Part shown: one piece after another, positions 26,678 through 35,296 of the stretch | Layout: every line of letters begins with the position of its first letter | Numbering within the stretch: position 1 is the stretch's first letter | Source of the DNA: Pseudoprevotella muciniphila | GTDB taxonomy: Bacteria; Bacteroidota; Bacteroidia; Bacteroidales; Bacteroidaceae | Assembly (NCBI RefSeq): GCF_003265305.2 | Contig: NZ_CP033459.1 | Location: 1,364,001 to 1,428,000 of the forward strand | Length of the DNA stretch: 64,000 bases | Direction: 5' to 3' | Translations under genes and position numbers: made by a program | Notes under the pieces: generated by a model | The model's database searches: none | The model's input: only the letters and a program-made list of their open reading frames with translations | What the model was told of the DNA's origin: nothing

Positions 26678-27304
26678 CTACTTTCCCCACTCTGCCGGAT
26701 TTTTTCTCCATGCAGCGAGAGTCTCTATCTGTTCCTGTTTGATGTAGCCCGTTTCTGCTGCCACTTCGATGACGGCATTATAGTCCGAGAGCGTAAGGAG
26801 TTTTACATTGGCATCGGCAAAGGCGCTTGCTGCAACATCGAAGCCATAAGTGTAACTTGCCACCATGCCAACAATCTCGTTACCATTCTTACGGATGGCA
26901 TCCACTGCCTTCAGACTGCTTCCTCCTGTCGAGATAAGGTCCTCCACTACTACCACTTTCTTTGCGGCATCGAGTTGACCTTCTATCTGGTTGCCCATGC
27001 CATGGTCTTTCGGTTTGGGTCGTACATAGACGAAAGGCAAACCGAGCAAATCCGCCACGAGAGCACCTTGTGCTATGGCTCCGGTAGCCACACCAGCCAC
27101 CACTTCTGCCTCGCCGAAGTTTTCTGCCACAAGACGAGCCAACTCCAACTTCACGAATGTGCGGATGTCGGGATATGACAATAGTTTGCGATTATCGCAA
27201 TAGATAGGAGACTTCCAACCGCTTGCCCAGGTAAATGGTGCTTCTGGGCTCAGTTTCACGGCTTCTACAGCCAGGAGTTTCTGTGCAAAGAGTTTTGCTA
27301 ACAT
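26678..27304 (-). CDS. pyrE: Orotate phosphoribosyltransferase PyrE
   Basis: 208 residues, normal length. The PRPP-binding signature VVVVEDLISTGGSS and substrate loops WASGWKSPIYCDNRKLLSYP and YVRPKPKDHG are all present. It converts orotate and PRPP to orotidine-5'-phosphate in de novo pyrimidine synthesis (cytoplasm, homodimer). It is first of a minus-strand pair with the SRPBCC gene, with a -7 box at 27349-27356. Confidence 0.96.
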   Translation of the reverse strand: MLAKLFAQKLLAVEAVKLSPEAPFTWASGWKSPIYCDNRKLLSYPDIRTFVKLELARLVAENFGEAEVVAGVATGAIAQGALVADLLGLPFVYVRPKPKDHGMGNQIEGQLDAAKKVVVVEDLISTGGSSLKAVDAIRKNGNEIVGMVASYTYGFDVAASAFADANVKLLTLSDYNAVIEVAAETGYIKQEQIETLAAWRKNPAEWGK

Positions 27305-27348
27305 AATGTTATTGCGTATTAGTTTCGTTTCGTTTTGTTTTCTTTGTG

Positions 27349-27356
27349 CAAAAATA
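27349..27356 (-). promoter_or_regulatory. -7 box of pyrE
   Basis: TATTTTTG on the minus strand, 44 bp upstream of the start codon. Confidence 0.5.
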
Positions 27357-27426
27357 CATTTTTCCTATGAACCGCGCGATTGCTCTTATCTAAATTTGCG
27401 TACATGCACATTCAAATAACAAAAAA

Positions 27427-27451
27427 GTTGGGAACGACATTCGCTCCCAAC
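27427..27451 (-). terminator. Terminator of the lipoprotein/secreted protein pair
   Basis: GTTGGGA/TCCCAAC stem; on the minus strand it is followed by a run of six T. It lies 32 bp past the stop at 27483. Confidence 0.88.
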
Positions 27452-27482
27452 GTGAAAACTGAAAATATCTTCTTAATACTCT

Positions 27483-28103
27483 TTAATACTCTGCGTACAA
27501 CTTGATGTAGTCCCAGATGGCATCGATGGCGCATTGGCGCATATCTACTCTAAGGCTGCCATCGTTGTACACATTCTCCACTACCCTGTACAGAGCACCC
27601 CAATCGCTGTCCATCAGTTTCTGGGCTTTGATAAGGGCTGCGATGTAACGGATGGTGAAACTATTCGTCCGGTCTTTCTTTACTGCCATTTCAGCCAATT
27701 CGACAGCCTCGTCCACATTGAAATAGTTGCTCATCGCCTTGGCATAAGCACAGACCACGAGTGTACCGGCGTCCAACTTCTTGGCTAAACTCTTCATGTT
27801 CTTCGCCTTGTAGCGCTTCATCAGATACGTGCCGAACTGGTCGCCTGTGGTCAGACCGTTAAAATTCCAGCCGATGGCATTGACTACTGCCACGCGCTCG
27901 TCAACGGGTACATTCTTGTCTGCCAGATAGTTCATCACAGTCGGGTTTACCTCTCCCGGATTAGCAATAGCCTCTGCCACCATGTCTATGTCATTATAGC
28001 AGTGAGCAAAATCAGAGGATGTCAGCGGAGAGTCGGCATGGGCAGCCACTGTACCTACGCACGCCAGAAGCATGCTCAAAAAGATTTTACTAATTGTTTT
28101 CAT
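27483..28103 (-). CDS. Secreted alpha-helical protein, unrecognised
   Basis: 206 residues with a signal peptide ending AAHA (about residue 22). The mature part is all helical and reads like degenerate TPR or HEAT-type repeats (VDERVAVVNAIGWN, VDEAVELAEMAVKKDRTNSFTIRYIAALIKA). It begins 1 bp after the stop of the upstream lipoprotein gene, so translation is probably coupled. Periplasmic location is likely; function unknown. Confidence 0.75.
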   Translation of the reverse strand: MKTISKIFLSMLLACVGTVAAHADSPLTSSDFAHCYNDIDMVAEAIANPGEVNPTVMNYLADKNVPVDERVAVVNAIGWNFNGLTTGDQFGTYLMKRYKAKNMKSLAKKLDAGTLVVCAYAKAMSNYFNVDEAVELAEMAVKKDRTNSFTIRYIAALIKAQKLMDSDWGALYRVVENVYNDGSLRVDMRQCAIDAIWDYIKLYAEY

Positions 28104-28104
28104 T

Positions 28105-28674
28105 TTATTTGATTTTAAGAGATTTCATGATTTGTTTAGCAACATCTCCGCCAATTCTTTCGGCATCTTTATTATCATAGTAGATGACCACAGAAGCACG
28201 TTTCATTCCACTGAAAACCTCTTTTTTCGTCGTAATAGCCTCACCATCCTCACTCTTGCGCTTATAGTAATAGTAGTTGTCGCCACATTCTTCTTCAACG
28301 AATTCACCTTTGCCTCCCATTTCCTTCTCACTTTCAAAATTCCTCTTCACACTCTCGGCAGTCCATGGATCACCAAGGGAACCATCATTACCGCCGCTGG
28401 TTTCAATACGGATGGCATCTATCGAATTGGGGTCGCTAACGAAAATGGTACCACTTTCGGCTCCCACCGTAGGATCTTGACGGGTCATCCAATCCGGTAT
28501 GTTAACCGAATATCCCATTTGTTCATTGGTGTAGGTGGTAAAACCTTTAGGATTCTCTTCTGCCGCAACGGCTGTGGAGTCTTTGCCATCTGCGCCATTT
28601 GATTTGTTGTTGCCACACGAAATAGTAAGTAGACCTGCCGTTACGATGACAAAACTGAAAAATGTTTTTTTCAT
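28105..28674 (-). CDS. Lipoprotein with PsbP/DUF1795-like body
   Basis: 189 residues; lipobox LLTISC followed by a low-complexity linker (GNNKSNGADGKDST). The body begins YTNEQMGYSVNIPDWM and ends AKQIMKSLKI, like the PsbP/Mog1-type fold of small bacterial lipoproteins. It precedes the secreted helical protein in a two-gene unit with its own promoter box and a shared terminator. Function unknown. Confidence 0.75.
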   Translation of the reverse strand: MKKTFFSFVIVTAGLLTISCGNNKSNGADGKDSTAVAAEENPKGFTTYTNEQMGYSVNIPDWMTRQDPTVGAESGTIFVSDPNSIDAIRIETSGGNDGSLGDPWTAESVKRNFESEKEMGGKGEFVEEECGDNYYYYKRKSEDGEAITTKKEVFSGMKRASVVIYYDNKDAERIGGDVAKQIMKSLKIK

Positions 28675-28721
28675 TGTAAAATGTCTAAATAGTTAATACT
28701 TAAGTGTTTCTGAATCTTTGG

Positions 28722-28729
28722 CAAAAGTA
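28722..28729 (-). promoter_or_regulatory. -7 box of the lipoprotein pair
   Basis: TACTTTTG on the minus strand, 47 bp upstream of the start at 28674. Confidence 0.5.
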
Positions 28730-28822
28730 ATAATTATATGTGAGAATAAAAAAATTTATAGCATATTTTTTGGAAACCGAAAAACATACGGTGCAGAGCA
28801 TCTATCTTCCCAACGAATTATT

Positions 28823-28830
28823 TATCTTTG
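28823..28830 (+). promoter_or_regulatory. -7 box of tdk-pepD
   Basis: TATCTTTG lies only 7 bp before the tdk ATG at 28838, implying a leader of very few bases. It also rules out the longer in-frame start at 28718. Confidence 0.65.
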
Positions 28831-28837
28831 CAACACC

Positions 28838-29446
28838 ATGGAAAAATATGAAGAAAATCGCGGCAGGGAACTTTTCAGCCGCGGAAGAATAGAAGTTATT
28901 TGCGGATCGATGTTCTCCGGCAAAACCGAAGAACTCATCCGACGTCTCAAACGTGCGCGCATAGCCAAGCAGAAGGTGGAAATCTTCAAACCTGCCATCG
29001 ACACCCGTTACAGCGAAGAAGACGTAGTGTCGCACGACTCCAATGCGATTGCTTCCACCCCTATCGACTCATCGACATCGTTGCTGCTAATGACGGACGA
29101 AGCCGACGTGGTAGGCATCGATGAAGCACAATTCTTCGACGAAGGATTGGTCGGTGTGTGTAATGAACTCGCCAACAGGGGTAAGCGTGTCATTATCGCA
29201 GGACTTGACATGGATTTCAAGGGTGTGCCTTTCGGACCTATGCCTGCACTCTGCGCCATAGCAGAAGACGTTACGAAAGTGCATGCCATCTGTGTGCGCT
29301 GCGGCGACTTGGCATACGTGTCGCACCGCACCATAGCCGACGAACGGCGAGTGGTGCTTGGAGAGAAAGCCGAATATGAGCCCCTCTGCCGCCACTGCTA
29401 CGAACAAGACAAGAAGGACAAAAGCAACACTCCACACAACCTATGA
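28838..29446 (+). CDS. tdk: Thymidine kinase
   Basis: 202 residues from the ATG at 28838. Upstream codons are open but span the promoter box and are not family sequence. P-loop [11 protein letters not shown], Walker B-like VGIDEAQFF, lasso-region SHRT and the zinc-ribbon Cys pairs CVRCGD and CRHC define a type II (TK1-like) thymidine kinase, which phosphorylates thymidine for salvage. Its stop overlaps the pepD start (ATGA at 29443-29446), indicating translational coupling. Confidence 0.95.
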   Translation: MEKYEENRGRELFSRGRIEVICGSMFSGKTEELIRRLKRARIAKQKVEIFKPAIDTRYSEEDVVSHDSNAIASTPIDSSTSLLLMTDEADVVGIDEAQFFDEGLVGVCNELANRGKRVIIAGLDMDFKGVPFGPMPALCAIAEDVTKVHAICVRCGDLAYVSHRTIADERRVVLGEKAEYEPLCRHCYEQDKKDKSNTPHNL

Positions 29447-30858
29447 TTTACGATATTTTCAAGGAAATCAACAATGTTCCCCGCCCTTCCTGGCATGAAG
29501 AAAAAATAGCAGACTGGCTCTGCAACTTTGCCGAGACACACCATCTCGACTATGACCGCGATGCCAAAAACTGCATCGTTATCAGAAAACCCGCCACAAC
29601 AGGCTGCGAGAATGCCGAACCCATTGTTCTCCATGCACACATGGACATGGTCTGTGTGGCAGAAAAAGGAAAAACTTTCAATCCGCAGACCGACCCTATT
29701 GAAGCCTACATAGAAGATGGCTGGATGAAGGCGCGCGGCACCTCGCTTGGTGCTGACAACGGTTTGGGACTTGCCATGGCGCTGGAAGTGATGCGGAGCA
29801 ACGACCTTGTACATGGTCCGCTCGAACTTTTTATCACTACAAACGAGGAAGACGGCATGACAGGAGCCGCTGCAGTGTCGCCAGACTTTGTCAAGGCACG
29901 CAAGATGATTGACCTTGACTCGGAAGACTACGATACCATTACCGTGGGTGCTGCAGGTGCATACTTGCAGACGGCGGAACTGCCACTAACTCATGAAGAG
30001 ACAAAGCCCGGTTATGATTTCTTCGTTCTCAGCATAGAAGGCGGACTCGGCGGACATTCCGGTGTGGATATAGGCAAAGGGCGCAACAATGCCGTAAAGA
30101 CCATGGGACGCGTGCTGTCGGCGATAAAAGAAGCATGCCCTGACCTGCAACTCTGCACCATTAATGCAGGAGAAGCAAATGCCTCCATAGCCGCCAACGC
30201 AGAAGCCGTTATCGGTGTTCCAAAAGAAAACAGTGAGATCATTGAAGCGATGACAGGTACACTACTGCCGGTCAACCCCAATGACCCCAACATGAAACTC
30301 GCCTGTACCTATGCAGAACGCCCTGCAAATGCCATCAGCGACAATGCAACTGACGCCTTACTCGAATGTCTTGAAGCATTGCCTTTCGGTGTACTGAAAA
30401 TGAGCGAGCACATGGCTGGGACAGTGGAAACATCGAGCAATGTGGGAGTCTTAAAGACGGAAAAAGACCACTTCTTCATCAGTGCGCACTCACGGAGTTT
30501 TGTTTATGACGATATGGTTGCTCTGGGTGAGAGCATCTGCCAGATATTTAAGAAATACGGAGCAAAGACGAATTTTATAATGTCAACGCCCGCTTGGGAA
30601 GAGAACGCAGAGTCGGACTATGTTCATCTAGTGGAACAAACTTTCATCGATGTATTAGGATTTAAGCCAAGAAAGGTGCAGATGCACTTTGTGATGGAAA
30701 TGGGCTATTTTGTAGAAAAATTCCCTGGTATAGAAATCGTGCCTATCGGACCACGTATCATAGAGCCACATTCCACGAGCGAAAGGGTGGAACTCTCCAC
30801 TGTGGACAATATCTGGAAAGTGCTTGTAGAATTATTGAAACGCTTAGCACAGGCTTAG
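29443..30858 (+). CDS. pepD: Cytosol non-specific (aminoacyl-histidine) dipeptidase PepD
   Basis: 471 residues, M20-family metallopeptidase. HAHMDMV supplies the first zinc His with its catalytic Asp, GADNGLG the bridging Asp, [10 protein letters not shown] the catalytic Glu pair, and [11 protein letters not shown] the C-terminal His. It cleaves dipeptides such as carnosine-type Xaa-His in the cytoplasm with two zinc ions. It overlaps tdk by 4 bp. Its end faces a convergent lipoprotein gene only 5 bp away with no visible terminator. Confidence 0.95.
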   Translation: MIYDIFKEINNVPRPSWHEEKIADWLCNFAETHHLDYDRDAKNCIVIRKPATTGCENAEPIVLHAHMDMVCVAEKGKTFNPQTDPIEAYIEDGWMKARGTSLGADNGLGLAMALEVMRSNDLVHGPLELFITTNEEDGMTGAAAVSPDFVKARKMIDLDSEDYDTITVGAAGAYLQTAELPLTHEETKPGYDFFVLSIEGGLGGHSGVDIGKGRNNAVKTMGRVLSAIKEACPDLQLCTINAGEANASIAANAEAVIGVPKENSEIIEAMTGTLLPVNPNDPNMKLACTYAERPANAISDNATDALLECLEALPFGVLKMSEHMAGTVETSSNVGVLKTEKDHFFISAHSRSFVYDDMVALGESICQIFKKYGAKTNFIMSTPAWEENAESDYVHLVEQTFIDVLGFKPRKVQMHFVMEMGYFVEKFPGIEIVPIGPRIIEPHSTSERVELSTVDNIWKVLVELLKRLAQA

Positions 30859-30863
30859 GACAA

Positions 30864-31256
30864 TCAGTCCCAGCCCTCATTGTCATTATTCTCCATAAAA
30901 CGCGACATGCCGTTATCGTGCATGTCGTTTTCTGATGCAGGATCAAAGCCACGCATGCCGTCGTCCTTGAAACTGTTATCTTCCGTATTGGAACGACCAG
31001 ATGAAGCGCGCCGCCTATGAGATGAAGACGCACTCTTCTCAGAAGTTCCTGAAGAGGAGGCCTTTAACTTTTCATCTGATGATTGGGGAACACTGTCAAC
31101 GACTGCCCCAATCGAATCATTCGCCGCAGTGTCAACTGATGCTTCTGACGTATAGCCTGGGTCGTATTCAAATGTTTGCTTCGCTTTCTCATCCTGTCCG
31201 CAACTGCAAAGTACAAGCGCGAACAATAGCATTGCAAAAGGAAATATTTTCTTCAT
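30864..31256 (-). CDS. Small hydrophilic lipoprotein
   Basis: 130 residues from the ATG at 31256; the 18 codons before it are not signal-like. Lipobox LVLCSC, then an acidic and Ser-rich disordered body with a basic patch SSSHRRRASSGRS and a C-terminus rich in Asp, Asn and Met. No fold is recognisable. It is followed closely by the convergent pepD. Function unknown. Confidence 0.65.
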   Translation of the reverse strand: MKKIFPFAMLLFALVLCSCGQDEKAKQTFEYDPGYTSEASVDTAANDSIGAVVDSVPQSSDEKLKASSSGTSEKSASSSHRRRASSGRSNTEDNSFKDDGMRGFDPASENDMHDNGMSRFMENNDNEGWD

Positions 31257-31273
31257 AATCTGTATAGGTTTGT

Positions 31274-31756
31274 TCAGAGAATCAGTTCGTAATCCACCAC
31301 ATCGAGCCATTTGTCGAATTTCCGACCAACTTGATGAAACTCAGAAACTTTTCTGAAACCAAGTTGTTCATGGAACTTGCAACTGGCTGTATTTTCTGCC
31401 GTGATACATGCGATGAGCACGCGAATATCAAGTTGTCGGCAACCTTTTATCAACCGTTCCATCAGCATACGTCCATAGCCTTTGCCTAATACTTCTTGTG
31501 TGAGATAGACTGTGGTTTCATAAGTATGGCTGTAAGCCGCACGCTCTTTCCATGGGTGAGCATAGCAATAGCCCACTATCGCACCATCTTCTTCTGCTAC
31601 AAGCACGGGAGCCTCTCGGCTGAAAGCGGTCAGACGGTCTCTCATTTGCTCTGCACTGACTGCAATGGTTTCGAAACTCGTGGTTGTATACAGCACGTAA
31701 TAGTTGTATATTTCGGCTATAGAAGCAGCGTCTTCCGCACGAAATGGGCGTATCAT
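31274..31756 (-). CDS. GNAT N-acetyltransferase, phosphinothricin-acetyltransferase-like
   Basis: 160 residues from the ATG at 31756 (MIRPFRAEDAASI). The codons upstream overlap the PAP2 gene and are not family-like. The acetyl-CoA site is in VYLTQEVLGKGYGRMLMERLI (the Q/RxxGxG/A loop, here VLGKGYG), and ITAENTASCKFHEQLGFRKV matches the Pat/MddA subgroup, which acetylates phosphinothricin, methionine sulfone or similar amines. The gene is 14 bp downstream of PAP2. The actual substrate is unknown. Confidence 0.88.
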   Translation of the reverse strand: MIRPFRAEDAASIAEIYNYYVLYTTTSFETIAVSAEQMRDRLTAFSREAPVLVAEEDGAIVGYCYAHPWKERAAYSHTYETTVYLTQEVLGKGYGRMLMERLIKGCRQLDIRVLIACITAENTASCKFHEQLGFRKVSEFHQVGRKFDKWLDVVDYELIL

Positions 31757-31770
31757 GTCAACAGTATTCT

Positions 31771-32457
31771 TTAGAAAAATGCAATAATGGCTATTACCGC
31801 AATGGCAGTGTAGTGAACGATAATGACAGGCCAAGGCTCTTGGTCGTATATCTCTCTGATGGGCAACAGGTTCCATTTCTTTTCTAACCTACGATGAACC
31901 CTTGCATAGCCGTGATACACTAATGCACCTACCAAGCAGCCCCAAATCATTCCAACAAGTACATCGCCCACATAATGCACACCAAGATACAGGCGGGAAT
32001 AGCAAAATGCCAATGCCCATATCGCTCCGGCAATAATTACCCATTTTCTTCGGAAAATAAGTCCTAACATGGTTATTGCACCGAAACTGTTTGCGGCATG
32101 TGCTGAAAAGAAACCATAAGTCCCGCCATGGTATAAATGGCCTGCGCTATCCACGTAGAGATAGAGTGAATCTATGATATCGGGATTATGTGAAGGTCGT
32201 AATCGGGCAAAAATTGGTTTGAAAACATTTGAGGACACCCAGTCGGTCAATAGCCCCATGATGACGAAGGCTGTCAGAATGAGCAATACTTCTCTCCATT
32301 TCTTTGCCTTCCAAGCAAAATATGCCACAATTGTAAGAACAGTGGCAATCCACGTAAACTTGCTGGAAAACATCCACCAAAACCGGTCGATATTGTAACT
32401 TCCATCATAGTTTATAAAGAGGATAAGTTCGTTTTCTAATTCTTGTAATTGCTGCAT
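31771..32457 (-). CDS. PAP2-family membrane phosphatase
   Basis: 228 residues with about six membrane segments. The three PAP2 motifs are present: KPIFARLRP, FFSAHAANS and SRLYLGVHYVGD, so it is likely active on a lipid phosphate such as undecaprenyl pyrophosphate or phosphatidyl phosphate. It lies upstream of the GNAT gene on the same strand, and a TATCTTTG box precedes it. Confidence 0.9.
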   Translation of the reverse strand: MQQLQELENELILFINYDGSYNIDRFWWMFSSKFTWIATVLTIVAYFAWKAKKWREVLLILTAFVIMGLLTDWVSSNVFKPIFARLRPSHNPDIIDSLYLYVDSAGHLYHGGTYGFFSAHAANSFGAITMLGLIFRRKWVIIAGAIWALAFCYSRLYLGVHYVGDVLVGMIWGCLVGALVYHGYARVHRRLEKKWNLLPIREIYDQEPWPVIIVHYTAIAVIAIIAFF

Positions 32458-32474
32458 TTCTTAAAAAATCGCTG

Positions 32475-32482
32475 CAAAGATA
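32475..32482 (-). promoter_or_regulatory. -7 box of the PAP2 gene
   Basis: TATCTTTG on the minus strand, 17 bp upstream of the start at 32457. Confidence 0.55.
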
Positions 32483-32612
32483 CAAACTCTTTTAAACTTT
32501 TTTAACCGTAAACAGTCTTAATGACTAAAATTATAGTGTATTGTTTTGAATGGCCACTGAAAAGTCAGGAGTTTATACAGCAATACATCCATTCACAGGC
32601 TATCTAAATTTT

Positions 32613-35099
32613 ATGAACAGAATTATTTTTACCCTTTTCGCAGCAATGCTCTCTGTTATAGCAATAGCACAAGGCAGTGTTCGCGGAAATGTTTATGACG
32701 AGACGACCCACGAGCCTTTGTCGTTTTCTAACGTCCAGATTATGCAGGACAACAAGGCCATCAAAACATCTACAACCGACGTTGAAGGTGCATTTGCCAT
32801 CACAAACATCCCTTTTGGTAAATATAACATCAAAGTGAGCCATCTCGGCTATAGTTCCGAGAGTTGGCAAGTTGTACTCGACTCCGTACACCACGCCGTG
32901 AAGTTCGACACGCTCACATTCGTAAAGACATCTGAAGGTACGGCTGTTGTAACGGCACAGCGCTCAACCATGCGTCTTGAAGTGGACCGCAAGTCGTATA
33001 ATGTGGACCAGACAATAGCCAACACAGGAGCCACTGCCGATGAAGTGCTTGAAAACATTCCTTCTGTGGAAGTTGACCAAGATGGCAACATTTCTCTTCG
33101 CGGCAATTCCAGCGTTGAAGTATGGATTAACGGACGTGCCAGCGGACTGACCAGCGAGAACCGCTATGAAATCTTGCAGCAACTCCCTGCAGAAAGCATT
33201 GAGCGCGTAGAAGTCATCGACAATCCTTCTGCCAAATTCAGCGCAGAAGGTTCGGCGGGCATCATCAACATCGTGCTGAAGAAAAACCGCAAGGCAGGCT
33301 ATTATGGTTCGGTACAAGTGGGGGGCAACACCAATGGCGGTGCTAATGCCAGTGGAAACATCAACTACAGTAGTTCTAAATTCGATGCCTATTTGAATCT
33401 CGGCTATCGCCACCGTCACAACAATCGCGGTGGAAGTTACAGCCGCCAGACCTACACCGACGAAGACATCTTCCAGAATTATGACGGTAAGAACCAAAGT
33501 CGTGGCAACAACCTCTTCACACGGGCAGGCATAACCTACCACGCAACACCAAAGGACGACATCACCCTTGCCGGCATGATGATGCAGGGCGGTCACAACC
33601 GTGTAAATTCCACTCTCTACCGATACGGCACACTCAGCACCGGCATAGAAAACAGCAATATGTTCCGCCGCACAGCCACCGACGGCAATATGCAAATGTA
33701 TCACGGCGAACTTGTGTACCAGCACAATTTCAGCGAGACGCATTTCCTGAGTGCTTCTGCGGAATACAACCGCTGGATGATGAACGATGAAGCGGTTTAT
33801 CAAGACAGTACGACATACGCAGATGGCATAACTCCTTCAGAATACAGTTACCAACTCCGTCCCAACCTCATCCGTAACAGGTCAATGGAGTTCAAATTAG
33901 ACTACGAAAACCAAATCACCGACAATTTCAAACTGCAGACGGGTTACGACGCAAGGCTCAGCCACGAAAACACACCGCAAAGCATGGAAGCCGACTATAC
34001 CGACTGGAATGGTGCACACCTCGTTATGGACGAGAATTTCTTCAACCGCTTCATCTATTCGCTCGATGTGCATGCACTCTATGCCACGGCGTCTTTGCAG
34101 TTCGGGAAACTCGGCGTGATGGCAGGACTGAGAGGAGAATACTGGAAGGTCAACACTGAGAGTTATAACTATGAACAGGAAACGGACCGCACCAAGCGTA
34201 ATCCCGCGTTCAAGAAAGACTTCTTCCAACTCTTCCCGAGCGTCTTCCTCAACTACCAACTCTCCAAGGCAGACCAGATACAACTCAACTACTCCAGACG
34301 TCTGCGCCGTCCGTTTGGCGGACAGTTGAACAACTTCAAGAACACCCGCGATGCTTCGATTATCGACATGGGTAATCCACACCTTGAACCTGAATACTCC
34401 AACGCACTCTCGCTCAACTATCTGCGCATATGGGAACTCCATTCGCTCAGCGTCAGTGCATACTACAGACCGACGACCAACGTCATGCAGCGCATACAGT
34501 ATCGCAACAACACCGACGGACTGATGTACCAGACCAACGAAAATGTATCAAAAAGCGTGAGCACAGGTCTGGAAATAGTGGCAAAGAACAAACTCTTCAA
34601 AATCCTCGACCTCACCACAACAGCCAATTTCTACTACTTCAAGATGCACGGCTACAACTTCCTCGTGGAAGACCAGATAGTCAGCGGAAAGGGCAACGAG
34701 AATTTCTGCTGGAACCTGCGCTCCATGGGTAGTTTCACACTCCCTGCCAACTTCACACTGCAACTCACTGCCGACTATCGCTCCCGACAGTCAACCGCAC
34801 AGGGCTTCCGCCGCTCAAACTTCAGTTTCGATGCAGGATTGAGAAAGACCTTCCTCAACCGCAAATTCACCGTTGCGCTCAACTGCCGCGACCTCTTCGA
34901 CACACGCAAGTTCCGCAACGTTACCGTTACCGACCAATTCACACGCGACCAGAAATTCTGGCGCGGTGGACGCAACGTCAACCTGACCCTCACCTGGAAC
35001 TTCGGCAACATGAAGCAGAAGCCCAAGAAACGCCAGGCACAGCAGCAGGACGACATGGACATGAACGGCGGCTACGACAACGGCAGCGAAATGGAATAA
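32613..35099 (+). CDS. Outer-membrane beta-barrel receptor (OMP_b-brl_3 type)
   Basis: 828 residues from the ATG at 32613, which begins a clean signal peptide (ending AIAQ); earlier in-frame codons are not signal-like. A carboxypeptidase-regulatory-like domain follows (SVRGNVYDETTHEPLSFSNV, about 20-105), then a plug with LENIPSVEVDQDGNISLRG and VIDNPSAKFSAEGSAGIINIVL, then the barrel. The C-terminus continues past the last strand as a Lys/Gln/Asp/Met-rich tail. It is monocistronic, with a good terminator. No SusD-like partner; substrate unknown. Confidence 0.87.
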   Translation: MNRIIFTLFAAMLSVIAIAQGSVRGNVYDETTHEPLSFSNVQIMQDNKAIKTSTTDVEGAFAITNIPFGKYNIKVSHLGYSSESWQVVLDSVHHAVKFDTLTFVKTSEGTAVVTAQRSTMRLEVDRKSYNVDQTIANTGATADEVLENIPSVEVDQDGNISLRGNSSVEVWINGRASGLTSENRYEILQQLPAESIERVEVIDNPSAKFSAEGSAGIINIVLKKNRKAGYYGSVQVGGNTNGGANASGNINYSSSKFDAYLNLGYRHRHNNRGGSYSRQTYTDEDIFQNYDGKNQSRGNNLFTRAGITYHATPKDDITLAGMMMQGGHNRVNSTLYRYGTLSTGIENSNMFRRTATDGNMQMYHGELVYQHNFSETHFLSASAEYNRWMMNDEAVYQDSTTYADGITPSEYSYQLRPNLIRNRSMEFKLDYENQITDNFKLQTGYDARLSHENTPQSMEADYTDWNGAHLVMDENFFNRFIYSLDVHALYATASLQFGKLGVMAGLRGEYWKVNTESYNYEQETDRTKRNPAFKKDFFQLFPSVFLNYQLSKADQIQLNYSRRLRRPFGGQLNNFKNTRDASIIDMGNPHLEPEYSNALSLNYLRIWELHSLSVSAYYRPTTNVMQRIQYRNNTDGLMYQTNENVSKSVSTGLEIVAKNKLFKILDLTTTANFYYFKMHGYNFLVEDQIVSGKGNENFCWNLRSMGSFTLPANFTLQLTADYRSRQSTAQGFRRSNFSFDAGLRKTFLNRKFTVALNCRDLFDTRKFRNVTVTDQFTRDQKFWRGGRNVNLTLTWNFGNMKQKPKKRQAQQQDDMDMNGGYDNGSEME

Positions 35100-35119
35100 G
35101 CATGTTTTCCTAACCATTT

Positions 35120-35160
35120 AGCCGGACAACCAATAAACAAGGTCGCCCGGCTTTTTAAAT
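35120..35160 (+). terminator. Terminator after the barrel receptor gene
   Basis: AGCCGG...ACC / GGT...CCGGCT stem followed by a T-rich tract (TTTTAAATTTTT). Confidence 0.88.
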
Positions 35161-35241
35161 TTTTCTTCAATCGCACTTGACAAAATTTTGTAACAGAAGA
35201 CGCCAACGCCGGAAAAACGTCCAATGTTTTTCTCTAAAAAA

Positions 35242-35272
35242 TTGTTAATTTGTGCAGATGTGAGTAATTTTG
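35242..35272 (+). promoter_or_regulatory. Promoter of the AspT/YidE-type transporter
   Basis: TTG (35242-35244), 20 bp, then TAATTTTG (35265-35272), a good Bacteroidetes -33/-7 pair, ending 24 bp before the ATG at 35297. It excludes the in-frame start at 35270. Confidence 0.65.
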
Positions 35273-35296
35273 CACACAAACAATACAGATCTTATT

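Noticed and set aside
28718-28837. Longer N-terminus for thymidine kinase
   Set aside because: The extension would translate the promoter box and has no similarity to the family; the ATG at 28838 fits known lengths.
31757-31876. 40-residue N-terminal extension of the GNAT protein
   Set aside because: It overlaps the end of the PAP2 gene in another frame and is not family-like; the ATG at 31756 starts the conserved domain.
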